The notes beneath the pieces were generated by a model, which saw only the letters and a list, made by a program, of their open reading frames with translations, ran no database searches and was not told the origin of the DNA. The translations under genes were made by a program, and so were the position numbers. Below, piece by piece: positions 7,588-17,200 of a DNA stretch of 26,475 nt; within the stretch, counting starts at the first letter, position 1; the number at the start of each line of letters is the position of its first letter. Source of the DNA: UBA6165 sp044233745 (lineage in GTDB: Bacteria > Bacteroidota > Bacteroidia > Flavobacteriales_D > Crocinitomicaceae); NCBI GenBank assembly GCA_044233745.1, contig JBIIJN010000033.1, positions 1 through 26,475 on the forward strand, written 5' to 3'.

Positions 7588-8053
7588 TTGTGTACAATTT
7601 AAGCAGCAAATCATAGCGTGATTGCTCCGACAAAAGTAGTCCATAATTCATCATGATGAAGATTTCTTGTTCGCGATTGGGCTGATATTTTTTGGTTTGG
7701 CGGAACAATTCAATATCCGATGGCGTATTTTTCAAGGCTTCACTCAACAATTCAAAAGTTGAAATGTCTAAAGCATCATTTTTGCAGATGCAGCCCAACA
7801 GTTCGATCTCCTCGTTGTGGAAAGCAAAAATGAAAAATCTATTGTGCGTGCCTTGCTCACCAAATTTCACTTTTTCCAAACTTCTGTGAATCACCACATC
7901 AGAGAACATGCCGACCAATTCGCGGGCCTTGTCTGGATTTGTTTTGTTGATTTTTTCCCAGTCAGGGCCATCAATGCCGTTTACGATGAGAAATTGAACC
8001 AGTTCTTCTTCTAACAATTGTAATTCTTCGTGGCTTAAAAATCTGTATTTCAT
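7580..8053 (-). CDS. DUF6495 family protein
   Basis: A 157-residue protein starting MKYRFLSHEELQLLEEELVQ, the typical start of a Bacteroidota family that I recall as DUF6495. It is mostly helical at the N-terminus (to about residue 60, ending in MFSDVVIHRSLEKV), then has a beta-rich middle (FFIFAFHNEEIELLGCICK) and a helical C-terminus (MMNYGLLLSEQ near the end). No signal peptide, membrane segment or catalytic motif is seen, so it is probably cytoplasmic. Function is unknown. It is the first gene of a two-gene unit with the SUFU gene, which starts inside its last codons (8-base overlap). The family name rests on memory of the start motif. Confidence 0.7.
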   Translation of the reverse strand: MKYRFLSHEELQLLEEELVQFLIVNGIDGPDWEKINKTNPDKARELVGMFSDVVIHRSLEKVKFGEQGTHNRFFIFAFHNEEIELLGCICKNDALDISTFELLSEALKNTPSDIELFRQTKKYQPNREQEIFIMMNYGLLLSEQSRYDLLLKLYTND

Positions 8054-8109
8054 TTTTTTTACGGTTGGTAATTGTCTGGTAGTTTTTGACTTTTTGAATC
8101 TCTCAAACG

Positions 8110-8215
8110 GCGGTTAACGGTTTCGGGCCTCGCAAGGTGTCGATTTCACCAAAAAACCTTTGCGGATTTCTGAACCAACATGCTTATCAACTTTTGTCAG
8201 CGAGGCTAAACGAGA
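8110..8215. repeat. Structured intergenic element with inverted ends (possible MITE/interspersed repeat)
   Basis: The ends pair imperfectly: bases 8118-8133 (ACGGTTTCGGGCCTCGC region) against 8200-8212 (GCGAGGCTAAACG), sharing the exact 7-base inverted repeat GCCTCGC (8127-8133) / GCGAGGC (8200-8206) plus GTTT/AAAC. Inside, GGTG (8136-8139) can pair with CACC (8147-8150). It lies between the 3' end of the serine hydrolase gene and the 5' end of the DUF6495 gene. From memory, similar intergenic blocks with GGTTTCGG...GCGATTTCACC...GAGGCTAAACG recur in Bacteroidota genomes, but that was not checked. It was also compared with integron attC sites and fits them poorly. Confidence 0.4.
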
Positions 8216-8229
8216 TTGCTCATGCGCAT

Positions 8230-9492
8230 TTATTTTAAACTGCCATAAATTATACTGGTTATTTTATCTTCATAATCACGGTGAGATTTTGGATTATGTT
8301 GCGTCATGATTAAACATATCAGCTTTTCTTTTGGGTCGGCCCAAAAAGTTGTGCCATAGTATCCGCTCCAAGCAAATGTACCTTCATTCAAGACATTCAA
8401 ATTGGCTGATTTTTTTGATGTTATTTCAAACCCAAGACTAAAGTTATTATCGCCAAAGAAGTTTTCTGCCAACTGAGGGCTTAGCATCAATTCTACTGTC
8501 CGCCTTCCTAAAATTTGTTGGTCATTATATCTACCACCATTCAACAACATTTGAAGAAAAATAGAATAGTCATACGCTGTTGAAGACAAACCAGCACCAC
8601 CTGAAAAATAGGTTTTGGGAACAAGCGGATAATTTGGATTTATATTCCTAAATGTTGGAAACCATTCAATTATCTTCTGATTTTTATCTTCGGTATAAAC
8701 AGTTGTTAATCTGTCGGCCTTATTTGCGGGAACATTGAAATAGGTATCTGTCATGCCAAGTGGCTCAAATATATTTTTATTGAAATAAGTTTCTAATGAC
8801 TCCCCACTAACAATCTCAATAATACATCCTAATAAGTCGGTATTTAAACCATAAGTAAATTTTTCACCAGGATGATGAAGAAGTGGTAATCTTCCTAATG
8901 ATTTCATTCGAGACAATAGATTTTCATTAAAATATCCTAATCCAGATGGAATATTATTCTTAGCATAAATAGCCCTCATCTTATTTGAGCCCAAAGCGGG
9001 GTAATCTATGCCAGATGTATGTGTGAGTAAATCCCGAATGGTAATTTCTCTTTTCGCTGGGATTGTGGTATAACTCGAATCCTTGGCATTATAACGCTTA
9101 ATCACTTTTGGCTTTTTGAACTCTGGAATAAAGTCAGAAATTTTCTGATCGAGACCTAGTTTTCCACGTTCAATCAACTGCATTATACCAAAACTCGTAA
9201 TGGCTTTAGTTTGGCTCATGATTCTGAAAATAGCATCAGCCTGCATTGGTTTTTTACTTGAAAGATCTGAGTATCCGCTTCCTTTATAATAGATTACTTG
9301 ATTGTCTTTGACAAGAATTACTACCGTGCCCACTAACCAATTCTTGTCTTCATAATTCTTCAATAATGTATCAATTTGCGACAAACGTTCATAATCGATA
9401 CCGGTATGAATTTTTATTATCGGTGAAAGCGTTTGTGAAATAGAAGTTTGAAGCGTGAAAAATAGCAGTAAGCTACAGATTAAATTGTTCAT
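8230..9492 (-). CDS. Secreted or periplasmic serine hydrolase, beta-lactamase class C/EstB-like
   Basis: A 420-residue member of the beta-lactamase-related (PF00144) superfamily. The start at 9492 gives a clean signal peptide (MNNLICSLLLFFTLQTSISQ); the frame reaches 9525 only through a TTG. The catalytic SxxK is S93-Q-T-K96 in RIMSQTKAITS, the second motif is the Tyr of FTYGLNTDLLG about residue 200, and near the C-terminus there is WSGYYGTTFW in the place of the K/H-T/x-G motif, as in EstB-like esterases. This suggests an esterase or D-amino-acid peptidase more than a true beta-lactamase; the substrate cannot be told. By eye the gene is more A+T-rich than its neighbours. It is flanked by the structured element at 8110-8215 and by an upstream gap with GCGTTTAGGC (minus strand, near 9577-9587), so it may be a recent insert. 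Confidence 0.85.
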   Translation of the reverse strand: MNNLICSLLLFFTLQTSISQTLSPIIKIHTGIDYERLSQIDTLLKNYEDKNWLVGTVVILVKDNQVIYYKGSGYSDLSSKKPMQADAIFRIMSQTKAITSFGIMQLIERGKLGLDQKISDFIPEFKKPKVIKRYNAKDSSYTTIPAKREITIRDLLTHTSGIDYPALGSNKMRAIYAKNNIPSGLGYFNENLLSRMKSLGRLPLLHHPGEKFTYGLNTDLLGCIIEIVSGESLETYFNKNIFEPLGMTDTYFNVPANKADRLTTVYTEDKNQKIIEWFPTFRNINPNYPLVPKTYFSGGAGLSSTAYDYSIFLQMLLNGGRYNDQQILGRRTVELMLSPQLAENFFGDNNFSLGFEITSKKSANLNVLNEGTFAWSGYYGTTFWADPKEKLICLIMTQHNPKSHRDYEDKITSIIYGSLK

Positions 9493-9615
9493 GTTTCTAA
9501 TTTGTATTAATTTTTTTGTAATCAAAATGGATTTGAAACTTTAGGTTGATTTTGTGAAACGACAGCATTGTTTTAAGCCTAAACGCGCTAATTCAATAGC
9601 TCAATACTAAAAAGT

Positions 9616-12600
9616 TTAATCCTCATATTCATCTCTTTCTAATCTGGCTATGATCTCTTTCAAATGTTGGTCCTTTTTCTCTTGTCGCAATTGGATTGAA
9701 GATTTCGTGAAATATTTGTGTTTTTGGAAAAATGACACTTGGATTTGGTCCCATTTTCTATCGCTGTTGATTCTACCATGCTCTTTCAATTCGCGTCGGA
9801 GCTTATCAGAAATATCCCAAAAATCATCACGCCCGAGATAATCCAAATCGGCATCGCACAAAATTTCTTCGAGATGGTTCGTTGGATTATGTGGGAAAAT
9901 TGTAGCATAAATGAGTGCTTCAATGCGTTTGATTTGTTGCTCGCTGTAGCCAAATTTAGGCAAATGGTCGTGCGCCATCTGAATGCCTATAGGCTCGTTG
10001 TTATCGTACGTTTCTATAAAGCCAGCATCATGGTAAGAAGCCGCACTTTTCAATAAAAACAAACCTTCATCTTCGATACCTTCCATAAGTGCCAAACGTT
10101 CGGCGGCGGCGGTAACATCTTTGGTGTGCCAAATACTATGGTAATGCAAATTTTTAGGCAACTTCTTGGCCAACATGGTGTGGATAAATCGTTCTGCTTT
10201 TGCATAATTGATTGTGCTGTAAAGGTGCAAATGCACAATTTTCGAGAACTGCTCATTGGGCACAATGCCGTGTTCATCTGCCGACAATTCAGGTTTGATG
10301 CGCTCAACAAAATACATATTCACCAAACCACTGTTCTTGGCCATCACCTTGCCGCGTGGGGTGCAAACAAAATAGGGTTCAATCAACTCATAGGTGGATT
10401 CAGAAATATTCACAGCGCCGGGTTTACAATTGACCTCCATGCGTTGTGCCAAATTCACTGAGGCGCCCCAAATATCATAAGCATAACGTTTCTTTCCTAT
10501 AACGCCCGCAACCACTTCGCCAGTGTTAATTCCGATACGCAAAGACCAGGGCTTCATGCCTTTGGCTTCGTCTTCGGCTGCTTGCTTTTTCATGAATATT
10601 TGAATTTCCAAGCCTGCCAAAACAGTGTTTATCGGATTCTCTTTGGAGCGAATAGGCATACCGCCAGCACAGAGATAGGCGTCACCAACCGTTTTGATTT
10701 TCTCCAAATTCCACTTCTCCACAATTTCGTCAAACCGCGAGAAAAACATATCCAATCGGTCGATCAAATCAATCGGTTCAATCTCTTGAGCAGTGGTTGT
10801 AAATCCAGCAAAGTCGGTAAACATAACCGAAACTTGGCTGAAGGCGCGAGCCCTTGTTGTTCCGGAGTCGCTGAGTTCCTTTACGGTATCCTCAGGCAAA
10901 ATATTAAGGAGTAATTTCTCCACTTTTTCTTTTTCTTGTTGCAGCAAAATACTCTTCTGCTCAACTTCTCGTTTTTGAATTTCAATTTCCTTGTTCTGCT
11001 CGGCAATGCGTTTGTTTTGGCTGCGTATTTCAGTGGTTCGCTCCATAATTTTCATTTCCAGGCGCACCATTTGACGGCGCTGCTGCTCTACCCTGTAGCG
11101 ATAAACGGAAAGGAAAACAATTACAATAGTAGTAATAGCCAAAAGACGAAACCACCATGTTACCCAAAACGGAGGCACAACACGCACATCCACCTCCAAA
11201 GGTTCATCGCTCCATTCACCATAGGTTGATTTTGCAAAAATTTTCAGTTTATACTCGCCCGGAGAAAGTGAAGTGAATGTAATGGAGTTGTCGTTCCCCA
11301 AAAAGGTATAGTTATCGTCGTTGCCTTCAAGGATATATTTGTATTCGATGAGTTCTGCATTGGCCAAATCATTGGTGGCAAAACGAAAATAAATGTTTTT
11401 ATCGGAGTAATCCAAACGCACCTTACGGGTCAAAGAGATGGGGTCTTTCAAAATATCGCTATCCGTTTCTGGATGAACGTTGTGGTTAGATATGCGCAAG
11501 TCGGTTAGAAAAATAGTAAGATTGGCTTTTGATTCTTTTAGGTACTCTGGCACAAAGTGATTGAACCCAAAAATTCCACCAAAATACATTTGACCGGTTG
11601 ATGATTTAAAAAAAGCACCTGTATTAAATTCGTCGCTAGTAAGTCCATCTTTCTCTGTGAAATTCACAAAACTGCTCTCAATAGGATCAAATTTAGACAT
11701 GCCTTTGTTGGTGCTCAACCAAAGATTTTTGTTGTTGTCTTGCAAAACACCGTAAACCACATTATTGGGCAAACCTGCTTTGATATCATATACGCGTATG
11801 TCGCCATTGGTCAGATTCACTTTTACTAAACCAGAACCATAGGTGCCCAACCAAAGCACATTGCTCTTATCGGCGAAAAGCGCATTAATTCCGCCTTTCA
11901 CAACTGCCGACAAACGTTCGTTGAAAGCCGCAAATTGCACCAATATTTCATGATTTCTATTCAGCTTAAAAACAAATACATCTCCTGCGGCTGATGCCCC
12001 CCAGTATTTATTATCTGGACCTCGAATAATTTGTTTAACAGACATGCTTGGCAAACTTCCGTTGGGATAAGAGAAGGTCAAAGTTTCAAAATTGAGCAAT
12101 GCCAAGCCTCCTTTGGTTCCCACCCAAAAATGATTTTCATCGTGCTTCAAAATGGAATAAACGCGATCGTAGTCTTGATAAAACTCCAAATCGTGAGGAA
12201 TTTTAGAAAAACTATAAACAGATGGATTCGCCAAGTCAAACTCCAAAATATACAGTCCATCTATACAACCCACAAGCAGTTTGTTGTCCGCAATGGAAAG
12301 AAGCGAGAGTACAGGCACATCTGAAACAAATCGATTAATGGCATCAGGATTGCGATAAAAATGCGTGAAGGTTTTGGAAAAAATATCCAATCGCGAAACG
12401 CCAGAGGAATGTCCAACAAAAATTTGATTTCCCGCTACATTTTCGGCGAACGACCAAACACTGGGCACAGGAAGTCCATAGGTAAGATTAGCACTCGGTC
12501 CATAGCCCATAATACCCACATATTCAGGGTTAAACACACTCGCGCCGCGTTGAGAACCCACCCAAATATAGCCTTGTCGGTCTTGGAAAATTTTGGTGGT

Positions 12601-13521
12601 TAAATCACTAAGCAAAGTGTTCTTTTGAAATATATCCTCGCGATGTTGTGTAGAAATCACCACATCGAAATTCTCATTCATAAAAACCTCTATTAATCCC
12701 GCAGAGCCAGTTGAAAGATACAATACACGCTTATCACTCATATAGGCATGTGTGATTTCTAAGCCCTGCGACCAAAGATCCAAATGGATATAAAAATCAC
12801 GCACATCTCCCGATTTCAAGTCGATGAGCAGGCTCTCTCTTTTTCCCATTACCAAAACCTTATTGGCGCCAAGGGGCAGCACTTGAACCACTTTTCCAAA
12901 TTGATCAGCGCTCATTGGCATCCAGAGAAATTTCTCCTTTTTTCCGGTTTTGAGCACAAGACCCTTTTGATTTGAATAAGCGAACAAGCCTTTTCCTGGC
13001 AGGAAACCAATATAATTCCAATTGGCGTCTTGAAATGATTTGGAAATTACTTGAAAACTCGAACTTTCCGTATCGAAGCGAAAAATACCCTTGTTTTCAA
13101 CCAAAACCACTACTTCACCTTCATCGGTTTCGGCAATACTGAGAATAGATCGGTTGTCGCCGAATTCCTTTGGCGTTTCATAGGCAACAAAAACATCTTT
13201 GGTGTAATCGTAGAGCACCAAATTTTTCTCTGTTCCAAACCATATAAGCCCATTTGAAGCGCGGTAGGAACAATAGAAATAGTTGCTGTTCAGACCCTTG
13301 ATGCGATCTGTATTGTAAATTTCAAACTTGTATCCATCAAATCTGTTGAGACCATCTTGGGTACAAATCCAAATAAATCCGCGCTCGTCTTGAACAATGT
13401 CATTCACATAACTCTGTGAAAGTCCGGAGGCTATAGAGTAATTTTTAAATCGAATATTGGACTGCGTGAATCCATAAAACAGGATGAAGTTGAAAATCAG
13501 ATATGTGAAAATCTTCTTCAT
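9616..13521 (-). CDS. Propeller-sensor adenylate cyclase with C-terminal PDE-like HD domain
   Basis: A 1301-residue membrane receptor. Signal peptide (residues 1-20, ending GFTQS); periplasmic two-component-regulator-type propeller repeats about 25-690 (recurring GLS/GLP..V..I..D..G..W..T..GL.); Y_Y_Y domain about 715-785; one membrane helix about 791-812; a long basic coiled coil about 815-880; class III cyclase domain about 895-1075; HD domain about 1095-1245. The cyclase keeps both metal Asp residues (D903 in FTDFAGF, D947 in VGDAY) and has K943 and D1016 as base-selecting residues, which points to ATP not GTP, plus N1023 and R1027 for transition-state binding. The HD domain has H1128 and H1132 in YHSIWHTKDV, H1164-D1165 and D1223, close to the class I phosphodiesterase signature YHNxxHAxDV. 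So one chain may both make and destroy cAMP; PDE activity is inference. It starts 9 bases after the ferritin stop codon. Confidence 0.88.
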   Translation of the reverse strand: MKKIFTYLIFNFILFYGFTQSNIRFKNYSIASGLSQSYVNDIVQDERGFIWICTQDGLNRFDGYKFEIYNTDRIKGLNSNYFYCSYRASNGLIWFGTEKNLVLYDYTKDVFVAYETPKEFGDNRSILSIAETDEGEVVVLVENKGIFRFDTESSSFQVISKSFQDANWNYIGFLPGKGLFAYSNQKGLVLKTGKKEKFLWMPMSADQFGKVVQVLPLGANKVLVMGKRESLLIDLKSGDVRDFYIHLDLWSQGLEITHAYMSDKRVLYLSTGSAGLIEVFMNENFDVVISTQHREDIFQKNTLLSDLTTKIFQDRQGYIWVGSQRGASVFNPEYVGIMGYGPSANLTYGLPVPSVWSFAENVAGNQIFVGHSSGVSRLDIFSKTFTHFYRNPDAINRFVSDVPVLSLLSIADNKLLVGCIDGLYILEFDLANPSVYSFSKIPHDLEFYQDYDRVYSILKHDENHFWVGTKGGLALLNFETLTFSYPNGSLPSMSVKQIIRGPDNKYWGASAAGDVFVFKLNRNHEILVQFAAFNERLSAVVKGGINALFADKSNVLWLGTYGSGLVKVNLTNGDIRVYDIKAGLPNNVVYGVLQDNNKNLWLSTNKGMSKFDPIESSFVNFTEKDGLTSDEFNTGAFFKSSTGQMYFGGIFGFNHFVPEYLKESKANLTIFLTDLRISNHNVHPETDSDILKDPISLTRKVRLDYSDKNIYFRFATNDLANAELIEYKYILEGNDDNYTFLGNDNSITFTSLSPGEYKLKIFAKSTYGEWSDEPLEVDVRVVPPFWVTWWFRLLAITTIVIVFLSVYRYRVEQQRRQMVRLEMKIMERTTEIRSQNKRIAEQNKEIEIQKREVEQKSILLQQEKEKVEKLLLNILPEDTVKELSDSGTTRARAFSQVSVMFTDFAGFTTTAQEIEPIDLIDRLDMFFSRFDEIVEKWNLEKIKTVGDAYLCAGGMPIRSKENPINTVLAGLEIQIFMKKQAAEDEAKGMKPWSLRIGINTGEVVAGVIGKKRYAYDIWGASVNLAQRMEVNCKPGAVNISESTYELIEPYFVCTPRGKVMAKNSGLVNMYFVERIKPELSADEHGIVPNEQFSKIVHLHLYSTINYAKAERFIHTMLAKKLPKNLHYHSIWHTKDVTAAAERLALMEGIEDEGLFLLKSAASYHDAGFIETYDNNEPIGIQMAHDHLPKFGYSEQQIKRIEALIYATIFPHNPTNHLEEILCDADLDYLGRDDFWDISDKLRRELKEHGRINSDRKWDQIQVSFFQKHKYFTKSSIQLRQEKKDQHLKEIIARLERDEYED

Positions 13522-13530
13522 CCCAAAATA

Positions 13531-14049
13531 TTATTGTGCTGGTGCTGTCGATGAAGTTACAGAGATGGCACTGTTTTCCAAATCGCGGTCAAACAAATAC
13601 AAACCACCTTTATCGGTGCCAATCATGCGCAACTTATCCAAAATTGTGCGAGCCAATGCTTCTTCTTCCATTTGTTCGGAAACATACCACTGCATAAAAT
13701 TGTAAGTGGTATAATCTTTTTCTTTCAAACAAAGATCAACAATGTCATTAATGCTCTCGGTAACCCCCAATTCATGCTCGAGAAGAGACTCAAAAACATG
13801 AAGAATGGACTCAAAATTATGGGGCGGCTGAGGAAGCGCTGGCACAATGGCACGGCCTCCGCGCTCGTTGATGAATTTCACCAATTTCAACATGTGCATG
13901 CGTTCTTCATCAGAGTGTGTGTACATAAAGCGTGCTGTACCTCCCAAGCCATTCGCCTCAGCCCAAGAAGCCATGGCCAAATAAAATTGAGAAGATGATG
14001 CTTCTTTTAAAATTTGATTGTTTAAGGCATTTTCAATTGCTGCTTTCAT
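13531..14049 (-). CDS. ftnA: Non-heme ferritin
   Basis: A 172-residue ferritin, an iron-storage protein that forms a 24-subunit cytoplasmic shell and oxidises Fe(II) at a di-iron site. The start at 14049 (MKAAIENALN) gives the normal family length; the frame extends 10 codons further upstream without support. The four-helix ligands are in place: Glu of KEASSSQFY (helix A), the EE and His of HSDEERMHM (helix B), Glu of EHELGVT (helix C), and Gln and Glu of WYVSEQMEEE (helix D). GLYLFDRDL near the end is also typical of bacterial ferritins. The last 15 residues are Ser/Thr/Ala-rich and longer than usual. The cyclase-HD gene begins 9 bases after its stop codon, so the two are probably one operon. 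The 170-base gap upstream contains a perfect inverted repeat (14167-14181). Confidence 0.95.
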   Translation of the reverse strand: MKAAIENALNNQILKEASSSQFYLAMASWAEANGLGGTARFMYTHSDEERMHMLKLVKFINERGGRAIVPALPQPPHNFESILHVFESLLEHELGVTESINDIVDLCLKEKDYTTYNFMQWYVSEQMEEEALARTILDKLRMIGTDKGGLYLFDRDLENSAISVTSSTAPAQ

Positions 14050-14166
14050 TATGTATTGTTTTTGATTTTGTATTTCCAACTAAGTACCTGATAATCATAT
14101 CCTAAACAAGACTACTTGTTTCTTTCAACAACTCAGATTTTAACTTTCAAAATTAATGAATTATCC

Positions 14167-14181
14167 GAACGATATTCGTTC
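14167..14181. promoter_or_regulatory. Perfect inverted repeat upstream of ferritin (GAACGA-TAT-TCGTTC)
   Basis: Six-base arms GAACGA and TCGTTC are separated by three bases, 118 bases upstream of the ferritin ATG and 39 bases after the stop codon of the upstream T9SS gene. It could be an operator for ferritin control or a weak transcript end for the T9SS gene. It lacks a following T-tract on either strand and does not look like a Fur box. No clear TTG-N19-TAnnTTTG promoter was found in the rest of this gap. Confidence 0.3.
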
Positions 14182-14219
14182 AAACGAGAATTCATACTCT
14201 TTCTAAACAACTTAAAGCG

Positions 14220-17200
14220 CTAAGGGTTCAATTTCACGAGTGTTGTGTGATATATATTACCCTCTTCGTTCCAAAAGAAAATGTGATAAATGCCATTTTC
14301 GAGAAATTCCAAATTGAGCATAAAATCTGATGCATCAATGGCATTTGTGTGCACTAATTTCCCAGTTACATCATAGACTTCCAGTTGATTGATGTTGAAT
14401 TCAGCGGCTACGTGCAGTGTGTTTTGAAATGGATTGGGATACACCAAAAAATCAACATCATTTTGAAGCTGACCTAAAAAACAATCCTGTACATTCACAA
14501 CTACAGTGTCGGATGACGGACATCCATTGGGTGCTATGGCTTGAACAGTCACCTCCCATGGACCAAAAACACCCGGAACGGCGGTGTAGCTTGGACCCAC
14601 AAAAGAATTTTGCCAAAGCACATTGTTCCATATTCCAGACAGTGAAAATACCAATTCAGAATTCATACAAACCAGCGACGGTTCATCGAAAAGTATTGTA
14701 GCATCTGCAATTTGAGGCACATCATAATAAAAGGTATCAAAGCCCGCAACATCACAAAGGTTTGCCACCTCTATTGCAATCCAATTGATGCCCGGTTGTG
14801 CAACGATAGTAGTCGTTTCAATTGTGCTTCCTGTGCTCCATTCATAGGCATCAAAATCGCTGGAAAGGCCAAAAACCAAGTTGCTTCCAGGACAAATAGG
14901 TGGGTCTGACTGGAGTACAATGATTGGCGTAAGAACCGTGGCACTTATAAAAACAGGAGGCGTTGAAATGCTACATCCCGAGGTGTTGAAAACGGTTAAA
15001 GACAACCAAGTTTCGGCATCAATTTCTATGCTCGGTTCGATACTTCCTGTGCTCCATAAATAAGCATTATACGGTTGATTGGCACTAACCTCAAGGGTTT
15101 CGCCGAGACAAAAATTTGTGGAACCTGAAAAAAGCAGTTCGGGCATCTCAGGTGTTGATAAAACTGTGAGCACCACCTCGTCTTCGGCCATACACCCGTT
15201 TTCATCAAACACTTGAACTGAAACTGAAAATGTTCCATCGGTTTGAAATTGATTGAGTTCTATGGGTGATGAACCGCCGGTTGACCATGTATAAGTTTCG
15301 TAGCCAGTTGCCACAGAAAAAGTAACAGTTTCAAAGGCGCAAATCGTGAGCGCCGATGCATCAATTTCTACAGAAAAGCCCTCAAACACACCAAAACTAA
15401 GCGTATCTGAATGGAAAGCGCAATTGTTTGTGTCGATGGTGTTTACATAATATTCATAAAAGTTTCCAACGATCAAATCCTCAAGCACAATTTGAGGCGA
15501 AGTGCTGCCAGTGCTCCATTGATAAGCGGAAAAGGCGTTTGGCATTACGCCCACGGTGTAGGAATTGTTGTCGCAAACCGCTGAAACGATATCGTAATCT
15601 AATTCTGGTATAACTGGAGCGCAAAATTGAGCCAAAAATCCGTGAAACATGCCGCCAAATGTTTGCGTCTGATCGGCATCCAAAGTTGCAATACCATTTT
15701 CACTTTGTGTAAACCCAACTGCATGAATGTAGGTGTTTGAATTTCGAATGGCAACACCGGTAAATTCTTCTGATAATGTTCCGCCGTAATAGGAACCCCA
15801 TTCCAACGCGCCAGATGTGCTTATTTTCATGAGAAAAGCATCGTATTCCCCCTGAAGCGAAGCAACCAATGCATAGGGTGTCGCGATACCATTATTGCTT
15901 TGCGTTTTGCCAACAACAATTACGCCTTCGTCATAAAACGACTCAATTGCTTTGAGATATTCTGCTTCACTTCCACCAACATAAGTTGACCATTGTAAGG
16001 TGCCTGATGCATTAAATTGAGCTACAAAACCATCATCCACACTGCCTGGCTCAGTTTGATATCCAGCACCGAAAGATATGTCTTGCGCACTCGAGGTGTT
16101 GCCCATCAAATAAATATTGTTGGTGCCATCTACACACACATCGTAGCCAAAATCATCGGCAGGACCTCCAAAATAAGTACCCCAAAGCCGTTGTCCTGCG
16201 GGATTAAATTTAGCTAAAAAAGCATCCATATTGCCGGCCAAAGCTGTTTGATATGCTCCTGGAGAGGCAATTCCTGAAGATGAAGAAGTGAAACCCCCAA
16301 AGATGATGTTTTGCTCACTGTCTAAAGCCAATCCATAAGCTTCTTGAAACGAACTACCATAATAAGTGCCCCATATCAATTGACCTTGGTCAGTAAATTT
16401 TGCCAAAAATCCCGCCGAAACGCCAAAGAAACTCTCTTGGTGCGCTCCTAATGTTGCTATATTTGAAAAACTTCTTGTATGTCCGGTGATGTATAAATTA
16501 TTTTGATCGTCTATGACCACCGACTCAGCAAAATCGTGAAGCTCACCTCCATAATACGTGCACCAAATTCGGTTGCCGTTGTCGTCAAATTTGGCAAGAA
16601 ACGCATCATCTGCATTCATGTTTACAGTCTGATGTACGCCCGGAGTAGCAAAATTTGAACTGAATGAATTGCCACAAATATATACGAAGCCATTTTTAAA
16701 CGTCACACCATAAGCCCTATCCACACTATTTCCACCAATATAAGTGCCCCACAATTTTGTACCATCTGGAGCATACTTGATTAAAATAACATCATAAACT
16801 GCTTGAAATGTTGCTTGAAATGCCCCGGAAGTAGCGATATTGTTTACAGAATTTGTGTATCCAACAACATAAATATTGCCTAAGCCATCAACGGTAACTT
16901 CTAAAGGATAATCATCAATATTGCCGCTGATGTAGGTGCCAAACCATAAATTGGGCATAGGGTCAATCACCAACGTTTCAGTAAATTGAGTAAGACCAGC
17001 AGCTGTATTGAATTGAAAAAAATGGTCTGAATCGCTGTGCTCCTTGGCTACAAAATCTACTTGAATTTCTTGTTTAGAATCACGGAAAAAACTGAGAGGA
17101 ACAAATTCTTGAATGCGATTCAAAGGCATATCAACAATGATAGCACCTTCACTCAAATACGTTTGAAATGGCGATTTGAAATTTAAAAGTATATTGTTGA

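Noticed and set aside
8110..8215. An integron attC site or chromosomal cassette boundary
   Set aside because: The element has paired ends, but GGTTAAC and GCTAAAC are not complementary R-box sequences of the attC type, and no integrase gene is in the window.
8230..9492. A beta-lactamase giving antibiotic resistance
   Set aside because: The SxxK motif is shared with esterases and peptidases of the same fold, and the third motif (WSGYYG) is of the EstB-like kind, so resistance should not be inferred.
9616..13521. A hybrid two-component system histidine kinase, as suggested by the propeller and Y_Y_Y domains
   Set aside because: No HisKA, HATPase, receiver or AraC-type region is present; the cytoplasmic part is a class III cyclase and an HD domain.
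14167..14181. A Fur box controlling ferritin
   Set aside because: GAACGA-TAT-TCGTTC is a good inverted repeat but does not resemble the GATAATGATAATCATTATC type consensus.
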